Below are positions 23,128 to 35,100 of a stretch of 64,000 nucleotides of DNA, piece by piece. The translations under genes and the position numbers were made by a program. The stretch is from positions 14,081,501-14,145,500 of the forward strand of contig OZ005605.1 of assembly GCA_963930655.1 (NCBI GenBank). Reading direction: 5' to 3'. Within the stretch, counting starts at the first letter, position 1; the number at the start of each line of letters is the position of its first letter. Source of the DNA: Myrica gale. Its lineage: Eukaryota > Streptophyta > Magnoliopsida > Fagales > Myricaceae. The notes below the pieces were generated by a model. It searched no databases. It was not told the DNA's origin and saw only the letters and a list, made by a program, of their open reading frames with translations.

Positions 23128-25437
23128 GTGTTCTGCTTCGCCTTTTGTCTCATATCTCAATGATACAGGATTGGTATATATAGCTTATTTTACAAGTTCC
23201 TAGGTTCTATAGCTTATTTTACAGTCAGAGAGCTTAACCTCAAACTGTTAGACTTTTGGGAGAGTCATTGCTGGTGACTTGGATTGGATTGGATTTTGCT
23301 ATTTTGTTACTTAATTGAAAACATCAACACACACCAACATATATGTGTGTTTCCTTGCAGTTTATTTCCATTGTTTTCCCGTATGATGGTTCCATTCTTT
23401 ACTTGTTCCAGTGTTTTCAATTAAGATTTTTTTCTTTATATTTTTAGTAAATGGAGAAAATAATTTGTTTTTGGAGTTTGAAATGAGATTTTTTCTGAGG
23501 CTTAGTCCATGGAGCGGAGGCTTGGGCCGATAGGCCCAAGCTGGAGGACCGCCGCTATAGGTGTTCAACTTTTTTAAAACCGATTAAAAAAATTCGAAAA
23601 AAATGTCTATAGCGGCGGTCGCGCCGCTATAGGCTTAGGGTCTTCTCCAGCGGTCGAAAAAACCGCCGCTATAACCTATCCCGACGGAGCTATAGCGGCG
23701 GTCGCAACCGCCGCTAAAAAACCGCTGCTATAGCCTATAGCAGCGGTTTGTTGACCTATAGCGGCGGTTTTCGACCGCCGCTATAGGTCGGTTTTTTTGT
23801 AGTGCTTGTTTGAAAAGTCAAATTTGATTAGATCGATTATAAGTGAGTCATCTTTTTCTTAATAAAAAAAATCAGCTAACTACATGTTCTTTTGTGGCTC
23901 TACGAATTGCGAGAATCATTGTAGAAGGCTAGGAAGGACTCAAGTAAGGGTGAAATTGTCTTTTTACATAAGGAGATGGTCACGTGTTTGTTACGTCGGA
24001 TAGAAATTGTTCGATATAATGTCTCTAGTCGGTTGACAGATGAAATCACAATGAGAAGTATAGTGTATGAGGGTGAGTTGCAACGAGTTAAAGTTTGTTG
24101 GGATATTTGAGAATCGGGTGGAAGTTTGAGGGGAAAAATTATAATTAACCAAAAAAACAGTTACCATGTTGAGGCAGCCGGCGAGGGGAATCTTGTGTTA
24201 TTTGGTATATAGTTTTTCATTTGTTTATATTTATGAAACCAATAATGGTATATTGTGCTTTCAGATGCATCAGCAAGCGTTCAAATGCAAAGTTTTATTG
24301 TTGCATCAACTTCTGTAATCCTACACATTGAGAAACTCTTCCTTTCAAGAGAATTGGGTATAGATTGGTAGAACAAGGATTGTAACGTAACTTCTTTGAC
24401 TTGATTCATGGGATCAATTTCCTATAATTAGGATAAGTTTTATATTATTGTTAAGTCTAGTACCATGAAATTATTCTAATTTAATGGTCTGGAGTTGGTA
24501 TTTCTAATCGAATATATTTATTGTCAATAAACATAGAGCTATCATATAGAGTTTCAAGAAAAATTACTTTGCGTCCTCATATTATGAAGTCAATATCACT
24601 TTTAAGTCTGAGTTCATTGAATTAAACTCTCAAAATATCAAATTTATAAGTTTATATTCTCAAATTAACATTCAACAGTTTATAAAAACATTCGCATAAT
24701 GTAGAGTTTCAAGAGAAAATTGCTTTGAATATTTTTATAGTTTTCTGCATCCTCAAATAATATATTTATTGTTGATAAGGCTTATATTTCTAATTTTATT
24801 TTTGCATGCGAAATAATGATTGACCCTAACACAAAATAAAAATGAAAGGAAACAAGTTTTGGTTTTTAACCCTAACTGTAAAGAGTATAATCTCTAAAAT
24901 GCCCCGTTGTGTTTATTTTATGTTGTTCGCTATATTGTATTTCCCCCGTCATGCCGAGTGAGGGGTAATCTGGAAAAGTACAAAAAATTGTTATAGTAAA
25001 GGGAAATGTATGTCTTTAGCTGACCCAAGCATACTTCTGGACAAGGTTTTTCTCCTTTACCCTTTTTGCTGGCATCAAACCTCAAGGAAAATTGTAAAAT
25101 ATAATCATCCAAACAAGATTAAAAATGCATCAAATATCATCAACATCACATAAGTATGATTCCAAAATGACAATGAAAAATCTCAAAATACTCTAAATTT
25201 CCCGTAGGGACTAAACAATAATAAAAAAACTCTAAATACTCTAAAATTTTCCTAGATAGATAATCTTGTCTCATGGCATGTAATATTACATCATGTTTTA
25301 TGTTTCATTATGTACTTTCTACCCTATCTTCTTTATAACAAACATGGTACTTAGCAAATGACACAACATCAATTAATGGAACTTGTTTCTTTATACTGAA
25401 CAGTCAATGGGTTGTCCAAGCCTACCGTTGTTATAAT

Positions 25438-26185
25438 TCTAATTCACTCAAAGGAATAGAGATCTACCACATGAGAGGCATCAAAAGTCTTCCTAGATGG
25501 CGGGATTCCAAAATTGGTGTTTTTTCGGTCAAGTCAATGTACAGACTTCTCTTGCGTGCTTCTGATTCGAGCTTCCCTTGGCTTCAGTGTTGGAAGACGC
25601 TGGCTCCCTCTAGAGTTTCTATTTTGGCTTGGTAGGTTGCTCATGGGATAGTATTGACTATTGATAACTTAAGGAGGAGGAACCTTTTGTTGATTGATTG
25701 GTGCTTTTTGTGCAAATGCGAGGGGGAGTCTGTGGATCATATTTTTCTGCATTGCCAAGTGGCTCGAGGCTTGTGGGCATATTTGTTTTGCATTATGAAC
25801 CTTTCTTGGGTTATGCCTCGGAGGGCGATCGAGGTGTTGAGGGGTTGGAAAAAGAAGTTCGATAATCCCATTGCTTTGGCAGTGTGACGAATGATTCCTC
25901 TTGCTGTTTGGTGGATCTTGTCGAGGGAGAGGAACAACCGATGCTTTGAAGATTCTGAGCAGTCTTTGGATAGTTTAAGGAGTCTTGTTTTGTAGTCACT
26001 TTTTATTTGGGCCAATGTGATGTTTGGTTATCCCTTTTCTGGTTTTCCGGATTTTCTTAGTCTTCTTGTTTGTATGTGTTAGAGGTTCTCAGTATAGTCT
26101 CTTGTACTGTCGTCTCCTTCTTTTTATGTTCTTTGTTTTTCTTCTCTTTAATAAGATTAGCTTACATATAAAAAAAATGTTTGGC
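25438..26185 (+). mobile_element. 5'-truncated LINE, C-terminal part
   Basis: Carries the zf-RVT region of a LINE ORF2: RRRNLLLIDWCFLCKCEGES then VDHIFLHCQVARGLWAYLF, followed by frame-broken LINE tail. It ends near AATAAGATTAGCTTACATAT with an A-run (about 26170). The start coincides with the right edge of the duplicated ACD11 segment. No clear target duplication was found. Confidence 0.8.
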
Positions 26186-29094
26186 GTCCCATAAATTTCC
26201 TGAAGTGCTGTTGGTTTTGAGGTACCTAAAGGTATATTCAAGTAAGACTAATGTAACATTATGTATTTTATTGAAACTGAGAGAATAACCCAAATAAATT
26301 AGACTTTTCTGTGTTTTTCCTAAGTAACTCTCATCAACTCAAGGTGATGCTCTTGGAAAATACCTTAGCCACTTTCACGACTCGATTCTGTGGCTGACAC
26401 ATTTGGGTGCACTATAAGTGGTTTGGCTATTTTGTAACTTTTATCATATTGATCTAAATAATGCAACATTTTGTTAAAGCTATATCCTCTTATCTTTTTC
26501 TGGTGGTTTACGTATGTGATTTATATGAATCATGCTAATAGCCTTGAAACCAATAGCAGCTCTTCTCCCCAAAAGCGTCTGGTAAAGAGTGAGGTCATGG
26601 TTCAATCAGGAATGGACATGTTACTTTAATAACCTATTTACAAAGTGTTCTTTTTCCTTAATTTGTATTTCTGGTAAATTCAGTGATCGATAGAATATAA
26701 AAACATGCGTGGACATTTACATATGGATATATAAGACGATTAATCACAGGCTTGATAGAGAACATTGGTCGTTCCTCTTTCCACTTTGTAAGGGATATGC
26801 CCTCATTGGTTGGATTTGAGACTTATCATTTTTTCCACTGTCGGTAATTTTTGTGTTCTCTGTTTTGGTTGGGAGGTTTAGGGTTTGAAATTGGTGGGGA
26901 GGGATGACTAACCCCTATTTTAAGAACTCTTTGCATTAAATAATAGTTCTCTCTTTTGAATTTATTGCAAATAATGGAAATAGAACTTTAAAGTTGTGGA
27001 CCCATTGAGATTCCTGTACATTGATAGCTTTCCTTTTCTTATGACAAAAATGAAGAGAAGTGAAGGCCCACACACGCATATGAGACTTGTTTGTACCTAC
27101 ACAACGCATAAAGACGCTCAGGAGAGGGATATGCAGTATCCCTTGCTTGTGGATTTTAGCGGCACCCTAAATTAAACAGAGCAACAACTGCAACCTCTCC
27201 ATACTGCAAGTTTACTATAAAAAGCGTCATTTTGTGGTCTGGTTTTCTTCCTTGTTTTCCATTTTGCGGCAAGAGTTATATCATCTCATCTTTCACCCTG
27301 ATACTGCATGGAAATGGTATCCAAACATCTTTTATGCTATTATTGTATCTCATTTCTCCAGGAATGACAACCAAAGGTGGAATTTGAAAAATTGATAGCA
27401 ACATCAACTTGGCTTATATTAAATGAATAAATGGGGTTAATGGGGTTATTCATTATAAATTTAAGACCGTAATGTGATTGGATCTGCATGTGAACAATTC
27501 CAAGAAGTCCTTTCTTTACTTAATTATTTGATAGAGAAGGATATCCCAGATATTTGGCTTTGCTCATTCGTGAAAGACATCAGGAAAGTGCTCCTGCAGA
27601 AGGGGAGAGGGGGGGGGGGGGTGATCCCTCTGCACAAAAACTGATAGCAGGGATCCCCATACGAAATAGTCTATCAATTTGTAGTTAAATGTGATTTAAG
27701 TAAACTGTGGAGGTATGAAGAATTGGATGGATTGAACCTTGGTCTTCATCTTGCATTACATGCCTTTTCATATTGACAAACTAGGAATACCCTTCCCAGG
27801 TAAAATGAATTTGTCAAATTGGTATCTTGGATTTTAGCCATGGCAGTTTGTGCATAATATTGTTATTAACTAATACCATTACTCTCATTCTCATGGCTGA
27901 TGAGAGTGCGGAGAATAATGGCCTAATGATAAGCAATATGAATTCAGATACCCTTGGGGTACCTCGAGAAAGTTACATTTTTCTTTAGAAGAGCAAATAA
28001 CTGAGAACCAAAAATATCGAGGTTTGCCAGCTAGGCACTGAAGGTCACTTTCTGGAAGCAAATAGCAGAAGGCCCTGTTTGCAAACCAAGATTTTCTGGA
28101 AAATTTCGGTGATGTTGTGCAAATTGAGGTCTATTAGAGTTTTATTGGATTTTGAGAGAAAGTAGTGAAAAGTAGAATTTTATGGTAGTTGGTGAAAAAA
28201 TGTAGAGAGATGAGTTTGTTATGTTAGCAAATGAGAATTTTGGAATGGAGGGAAATTTAGCCAAAATTTTGGTTTGCAAACATGCTCTAGTAAGTGGAGA
28301 CGGTAATTGCTATGGGAAGCAGAATATTTACTAACAGGAAGCCAATATAGGTTTTTGAACCTTACTTTCTTGAGGAGGGTTTAAGCTAACCCTTGCTGAA
28401 CTTTTTTGTGATAGTTCTTGAGAGAGTTTCTGGTGACATTTGCCTGTGTTATTGAATGTAATTTCCCTTTTATTGCTATTAGTTTTTTGCAAATAGGAAA
28501 AAATAATAGTTGCCTGTAAAAATGGTTTGGAAAGTAAAAATATCTAACTTGGTGCCCTAAGAATTGAGAACTTTAGTTTTTGAAATGTCATTGATTTATC
28601 TGTTGAGAATTCGAATGCTAAAAGAGGCGCCCTTGCCATTATGATGGTGGATACTGTTGATTACCAATTTTGCTATACACGTAAAATGCTAACTGCTTTT
28701 GTTTAGACCATATCAGGTTCCTTCATCTTGAAGGTAGGTAATTATGATCTAACTGCAGTTGGCGAATATATAGACATTCTTAACTTAAAGTACGTGTTAA
28801 ACTAAAGTGTCCAAAAGTGAGGGGAACAGCTTTTTAATGATTGTGGCAAACACTTCACAAGTTGAGACTAAGGTTCAAGACAAAATTGCACAAAAGGCCT
28901 TCAGGTTCCCATGCTATTGGCAATTAAAACAAAAATATCCAAAATTAAGGGCATATGGGTGCTTTGACTAAGATGGATTGTGGACAACTCTTGAGGTAAT
29001 TTTTGTAACTTAAACATGTATCTCCTTGGGTTCCCATTTGTTGGCCTCTGTGTGAGCCCTAACTGATCTCATTGTTTTGCATTTGTAACTGCAG
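26186..29094. other. Unassigned sequence, possibly intronic
   Basis: About 2.9 kb with no convincing coding exon. A G-run lies at about 27608-27622 and a MITE at 28071-28291. It may be intron sequence of the CPSF30-like gene whose last exons follow, but I found no YTH or zinc-finger exons here. Confidence 0.4.
28071..28291. mobile_element. MITE with inverted ends
   Basis: The left end GCCCTGTTTGCAAACCAA and the right end TTGGTTTGCAAACATGCTCT are inverted repeats; the interior is AT-rich. The GCCCTGTTTG start is common in plant hAT-type MITEs. The flanks show no clean target duplication. Confidence 0.6.
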
Positions 29095-31371
29095 ATAAGT
29101 AGACTGTCAGGAGCTAGAGCCTTCTGTTGGAGAGCAGTTGGCTTCCTTGCTTTATCTCGAGCCAGATAGTGAACTTATGGTATGTGTTTTGATAAGTGAT
29201 GGTGGCATGCAACAACATAATCAGCTTAATAGGTTTAGAAATCTGGAAAAGAAAATGGAATGCAATAAACTGAAAATGCGAAATATATGCAAATACTGTT
29301 GGCATAAAGGTGGGATTGCTTAATTATTTGAGTTTATGCATGTCTTTCTAGATAAAAATGTTGAGAATATTGTTGCAAAGACGACACTAGGGTCTGAGTA
29401 TTGTATTTGACCCAACACTCTCACAGCATTGTGTATGGAGTAAGGTGCAATTCAACTCTTACCTGTCCTCCCTGCAGTTTGTGTTCAGGGTGAGCTTCAG
29501 TAGCAGAGATAATGTTTTGAGTAGAACTACTTGCTTATTCAAAATGACACATGGTCAAAGTTGTCTTAGAAAAGGTTCATTTGGACTCATATTATGAGTG
29601 GTTACATGAGAGTTGGTAAGGCATGCCAACAGGATAACCGTATCAATTACTCAGGTGCTTGGAGAGGGGGTGAAAAGAAATTAATGGCTTTAAGATAGTT
29701 TGAAATAAATATAAAATGATTATCTGCCTAGGTAACTACTAGCTGTTGCTCAAAAAATCAGAAAGTGAGCATTAGGATACTCGAGAATAGAAATTCGAAT
29801 TTTGAATCCATATGTTCCTGCTATGTCGTTGTTATATAACCTAGGTGTGAAATCCTAAGGTGGTGTTTCTGTGCCAAAATTTTAGTGTGTCAAAATTTTG
29901 GGTATGAGAGTTGTTGAAAAAGTAAATAGAGAAAATTTGAATGAGTTTTTTATATTTATTACAGTAGAAAAGAATTATTTGATAGGGGAAAGAGACTATT
30001 TTGTAGTTTTTTTATTAAGCCAAAATTTTGGCTTGAGCACTCAAACACCACCTATATATCAATTAGTCCTCATTTTCTCCCTTATCTTCAAATACCCCTT
30101 TAATATTTTCCATTGATACGGATTGAGAAGAGCTATATTTTTCTGTAGCAACGCCACGGGGTTTTTCATCAAATGAAATATCTCTGTGTGGCACCGGTAG
30201 TAAGTACTCTATGGTTCGGGTCTTCAAGGCATCTGGTAGAGTGCCACATTGGAGAGCAAGATCTCATTAGTGTGCTTAAAAAAAGAAGAAAAAAAGCTTT
30301 AGTTCATGCAATCAATCTATTTCCCAGGGCCGCCAGTGACTGGCATCTTATGTCCTCATGAGGTCAGAGAGACTCCAAGGGACCGAATTGCACTGCAATA
30401 TATCATTTGCAAGACATTTTAAATGGTCTCTACTAAATGAATCTTGTTGTCGTGCTTTCTTTTCCCTGCGTGCAGGCGATCTCAATTGCTCCTGAATCAA
30501 AAAGAGAGGAGGAGAAAGCAAAGGGAGTTGATCCAGACAATGGAGGAGAGAACCCAGATATTGTCCCATTTGAGGACAACGAAGAAGAGGAAGAGGAAGA
30601 AAGTGAAGAAGAAGAAGAGAGCTTTGGCCAGGTTCCTGTGGCAGCAACTCAGGGCAGAGGAAGGGGCAGGGGAATCATGTGGCCCCCTCACATGCCGCTA
30701 GCACGTGGAGCCAGACCTATGCCTGGGACAAAGGGTTTTCATCCTGTAATGATGGGTGCTGATGGGTTAGCTTATGGACATGTTACCACCGATGGGTTTC
30801 CTATGCCAGATCTTTTCGGTGTAGGCCCCCGTGCTTTTGTGCCCTATGGTCCAAGATTCCCTGGTGATTTTACAGGTCCCACCTCTGGCATGATGTTTCG
30901 TGCACGACCTTCGCAACCTGGGGTGTTTCCAGCTGGAGGATTTGGGATGATGATGGGTCCAGCGCGTGCCCCCTTCATGGGTAGGATGGGGGTTGCAGGT
31001 ACAAATCCAGCCCGATCTAGCCGGCCAGTTGGAATGCCCCAAATGTTTCCACCACACCCGCCAGTATCCTCTCAGAGCATCAACCGGGTGGATCAGAGGG
31101 ATCAGAGGGCTAATGATCGGAGTGATATGTATAGTGCTGGTTCAGAACAAGGTAAGGGTCAAGAGATGCTCGGTCCAGGTGGTGGACCAGATGATGAGAC
31201 ACATAACCAGCATGGATTCAAGGGTCACCATGAAAATCAATATGGCGGTGGCATTAACTTAGAAATGAGGAGAGTGAAAGTGAGGATGAGGCACCAAGGC
31301 AGTCAAGGCATGGAGAGGGCAAGAAGCGGCGAGGCTCCGAAGGAGATGGTACCGCTGGTTCTGATCACTGA
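29095..31371 (+). pseudogene. CPSF30-like: CPSF30 (long form) last two exons, frameshifted
   Basis: Exon 29095-29179 (QELEPSVGEQLASLLYLEPD, SELM) and last exon 30476-31371, joined in phase 0. Features of the last exon: the segment AISIAPESKREEEKAKG, an acidic stretch (NEEEEEEESEEEEES), RGRGRG, the Met/Pro/Gly-rich domain (FGMMMGPARAPFMG), and a basic end (EGKKRRGSEGDGTAGSDH). This is the C-terminus of plant CPSF30-L, a polyadenylation factor with an m6A-reading YTH domain; the zinc-finger and YTH exons are not seen. Two breaks: 2 nt missing in the first exon (ISR..C) and 1 nt missing near 31260. As read, the frame runs on to 31462. Likely a partial gene copy. Confidence 0.85.
29859..30052. 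mobile_element. MITE in the CPSF30-like intron
   Basis: Ends GGTGGTGTTT and AAACACCACC are exact inverted repeats. Further in, CCAAAATTTTGG-type sequence recurs near both ends, giving a short foldback. No clear target duplication was seen. Confidence 0.6.
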
Positions 31372-31526
31372 CAGGTGCCACCAGCTGAGCTGCAAAACGA
31401 GTGACCCAACTAACGGGGGAAGCCATTTTCCTCATGCTAGCCTCCGCTTTCTTGGAAAATGAACGAACTATAATTCTTGACGAGTACTTTGGCTGAAGTG
31501 ATTCCTATTTTTTGAAGTTACTTATA

Positions 31527-31830
31527 GGATACGTTCATTTTCACACTTTTTTTTTAAAATTATAAGTATATTTACACTACTACCACCGAACATATTCAGA
31601 ATTCAAATACAAACACCAATACATTTTACACAATCTCCAACAACTTTTTAATTTTTTATTTAACATAAATTTTCTCTCTATACTTTTTCACATAACTTCA
31701 ATATTTTTTTATTAAACAATTACATCAAATCATTTCTCTCTCTACTTTACACAAACACCAATAAAACATTATTCAACAAAAATATTCACTTCTCTAAAAT
31801 CATATATTTTTACTCGAAACGAACATAACC
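31527..31830. mobile_element. MITE-like AT-rich element
   Basis: Ends GGATACGTTCATTTTC and GAAACGAACATAACC are imperfect inverted repeats around a very AT-rich core with repeated TTTCTCTCTCTACTTT words. It lies just after the CPSF30-like 3' end. The target duplication is unclear. Confidence 0.5.
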
Positions 31831-32180
31831 TAGTAATTAACGGTGTTGCTAAGATGGGTTATGTGCTTATATTCAGTAAATAAGTTTTTACCGTAACCAA
31901 TTCTGTGGCTGCTGCTAGTTGGCCAACAAAATTCTGCACTCCTAATGAAGAATATTTATTCGTTTGTATGCTCTTGGCATCGCGCACTAACCAACAAAAG
32001 GTGGATTGTAGATTAGAGTGCTAAGTTTGGACAAAGTGTATTTGTTTTCCTCCGGTGGACATAGAAGGCACGGAAGGGGTATTTAGTACTCTGAAGAGAT
32101 AATAAGTATCAGGTATCTCGATAATTAAACAATTAATATTCGTTCATTTTCAAGATTGAACAACTACATGATGAAGCAGT

Positions 32181-35100
32181 TTAGAAATTACGGCCAGAAA
32201 GGTAACGGTAGTAATCGAGATGCCAACCTTCAGCAACAGAATTAGAGAACTCTAAACCATCATCCTCGTATAGTAAACGCGCCCCACACTCTTTCACCTC
32301 CACAATTGAGTGGTCTGCGTGTTGTTCCAGGAAGCATGGTGCAATTGAAGCCTTAATGTAGCTCCATCCATCCAAATTTTTTGAGCGTTCCAAAAACCAC
32401 TCAAACGGTACAACCACCCAGAATCCAACTGGCCCAACAGAAGCGACATCAGGCGTCTCAAGTAGTAAGAAATCTTCTTGACGACCTATGTCGCTCTCAA
32501 TATCACAAGTAAACTTTTGATAGACGGGAACGTTGGATTCAAGAATCCAAGAATTGCATTCCTCCTGCTTTTGAGACTCATAAACAATGAACAAAGCATA
32601 GCCAATCCACTTCCTATTAACATCCCAATTGTGCACCCCAAGCGTTACAGAGGAGCCTCTACTCCTAGTGTTGAACCAGTCGGGTATTCCATGTGCCAAA
32701 GAAGACCCAAGTACTCGTTGCACCATTTCCCTATAAAAATAAAACAAAACCAAAGAATGATGTTATTTTAAGGCATTTTAAATGACAATCGCCCCGGCAA
32801 ACGTTTTGATGACTTTTTGTTTAAATTTTGACCGCAGTGTACATGTGTGTTAACAAAAGAAGAGAGAGAGAGAGAGACTCACTTCAAAGCCTGTATACTC
32901 ATCCAAAGTACGTGCTAGCTCGAAGTATACCATACGAACCTCACGTCTGTTGTCACCAAAATTGATACAGCAGGCATCTAAAATATCTCTTCCTGACCAA
33001 AAGTTGAAAGATGACACATTGATGCTCTCTGAGCTTCCTTTTGACAAGGAAAAATCGGAGAAGCACGAATCCCTTGATTCTAGTAACAACTCCTTATATC
33101 CCCTGACTATTAATCTTTTGATGTTCTTCGGAAATAGACTAGGGGATGACAATTGTGTTATAGCACTTCCATCTATGTCACATTCCTCCAGACATTCCAT
33201 GACACTGAGGTCTGGAAATTTCTCAATGCTTGTGTAACCCGATAAATACAGACCATGAAGAGATGATAACCCACAGATAACGCTTGGAAGAACCGAAAGA
33301 TTTTTGCAGTCTTTTAAAGACAACTCAAAAAGCCGAGATAAATTCTGAAATGAAGATGGTAGTTCTTTTATTCCAGTCCCGTCCAACCAAAGATGCTCCA
33401 AAGATGTCATGTTTCCCACAATATCTGGAAACTTCTGCAATCTTGAACAATGACGAAGATCAATCAATTTAATAGATTCCATGTTGATCTCGTCTGGAAG
33501 GCTTTCAAGACGGTTGCAGTGGCTTAGAATCAATTCTTTAAGCTGCTTGTGGACTCCGATATGGTGATGGACCTTAGACAAACCTGTACAACCTTCGAGA
33601 TTTAGTCTCTCGAGATTTGGAGCTCCACGTAAGTCTGGTATCTCTACCAATTTTTCAGACCATCTCAGGTCAATGCCTTTTAAATTGCCCAACCTCTGTT
33701 ACATACAAATAAGTAATTGAACAAGATTAAGAAAAAAGGAACTAATTTAGAAACAACAAGAACAGAAGAGCAATACTAAAATTTTCACTCGTAAAAAAAG
33801 CTTACCTTAGTTCCTTTCCACAATTTTTTGATGCTGCTGTGAGGCATGCTGAGTTTATAAAGATTATCTAGTTGGAGAGTGGACGGCAAGGATCTCCGAG
33901 GATATTCACAGAATTCCATGATGCGTAATTTATTGGTTGACAAGGATTCTAAAGGATCTCCTGACCATTTCATATTTGTTCTTAACATTTCATGAAAAGC
34001 TTCAGAAAAGTTTCTTACGATACTTAAGTTTCCAATCTTAAGTATTCTCAATTTTGTTATCCTTGAGAAGGCTTTAGCACTTAATTGTTCCTCTTTCAGA
34101 AGAGGTAAGTTTAAGAGTATACCTTCAACGGCATTTGTACCCTGATAATCAAGAACATTCATAAATTCAGTGATGCAGTGAAAATATTTGACAAATATTT
34201 AATCAAAACAATTTAGTATGAAAATTTACTTCTCTAATTGATTCACTTACATCATTATTTTTCAAAATGTGAAGAACATCATCTTGATGCCATAATCTAC
34301 TACGCCTGCCAGGTTCTTCAGGGGATTCACGACGAACTATTTCCCGACCCATTTCTTGTAGCAAATCATGCATAATCAATCTTTCACTTGCGATGGATAT
34401 AAGAGACTTCTCTCTAAGAACACTAATGTTGATGCGTGGACAGTAACCAAAACTTTCAAGTATATTGTATAGTAAGCTATCTAGAAGCTGTCCTTGGAAG
34501 AAACAAGCAATATCCAAAAACAATTGCTTTTGCGAGTCTTTTAGACCATCAAAACTTATTTGAAGAATATCCAAAATTTTCCTATCAGGACATGCTTGTA
34601 GTTCATCCCTTGCACTTTTCCATGCATCTTTTGTTCTACCAAACAAGGAGGAGCCTAAAACTTTAAGAGCTAAAGGAAGTCCTCCAGCATAATCAACAAA
34701 GCTCTTAGACAAATCCCTATAGTTTTCTTCAGGAAAAGGATTTTTGAAGGCTGATAAGCTAAAAAGTTGTAAAGCTTCATTATCATTCAACCCTTTAACC
34801 TCATAGAGATATGTATCATTTCCTCCATGACTTTTAATCAAATGACTATCTCTACTTGTAAAAATAATTCTACTCCCTGGGCCAAACCAATCATGGCCCA
34901 CTGCTAATGCTTCTAGCTGTTCTTCTCTATCCACATCATCAATGACAATAAGCACCATTCTATTCTGTAGTCTATTACCAATAATTTTGATTCCTTGATG
35001 AACATTTGATATCTGTATTTCAGTTTCCAGGAGAATTTGAGATAGAAGTTGTTTTTGCAAAGAAACTAGACCTGGATTTCCAATTTCTTCTCTAGCAGAA

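Larger units (their letters stand above)
18908..23804. mobile_element. Gene-carrying CACTA element (4,897 bp), CTATAGCGGCGGT family
   Basis: Termini CACTACAAAAAAAACC… and …TTTTTTTGTAGTG are bounded by the 3-bp duplication CTT (18905-18907 and 23805-23807). The neighbouring ACD11 segment at 52303-57076 shows the empty site (CTCCTTGCTTGAAAA). Both ends hold many copies of CTATAGCGGCGGT and its inverse (18930-19210 and 23545-23790). No transposase is present. The interior carries fragments of at least two host genes with introns (see separate entries), so this is a Pack-CACTA. The 20160-20220 stretch has a 28-bp tandem unit. A 38-bp word with CCATTCAGTTTTGATCGCCT occurs at about 20310 and again at about 22310. 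Confidence 0.92.
12020..24371 (+). pseudogene. ACD11-like: ACD11-like ceramide-1-phosphate transfer protein, broken duplicate
   Basis: Four-exon gene of the GLTP fold, the same as the intact copy at 52930. Exon 1 is 12020-12211 (MADLNDRRPLR…). Exon 2 is split: 12617-12633, then a hAT element, then 15390-15545, which keeps KVGSHSRNLLKLKRG. Exon 3 is gone: sequence runs from GACGATATT to TGAACCCTTAG near 18626. Exon 4 is intact at 24265-24371 (…KLFLSRELGIDW, stop). Intron 2 holds a degenerate CACTA remnant and intron 3 a 4.9-kb CACTA element. Splice sites are otherwise kept. With exon 3 lost, the conserved histidine of the headgroup site (HHGW) is absent, so no working product is possible. Confidence 0.92.
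11430..25437 (+). repeat. Duplicated host segment, copy 1 (carries the ACD11 pseudogene)
   Basis: Homologous to 52303-57076 from the stretch GATTTTGAAG..GAGAGTTTCGG through to TACCGTTGT. It is 14.0 kb against 4.8 kb. The extra length comes from the hAT element (12634-15381), about 1.95 kb at 16024-17975 and the CACTA element (18908-23804). It lacks about 0.27 kb containing exon 3. The right-hand end of similarity coincides with the start of a LINE fragment. Confidence 0.88.

Noticed and set aside
27600..27625. G-run as a possible G-quadruplex
   Set aside because: A single homopolymer run without spaced G-tracts; more likely slippage or assembly uncertainty.
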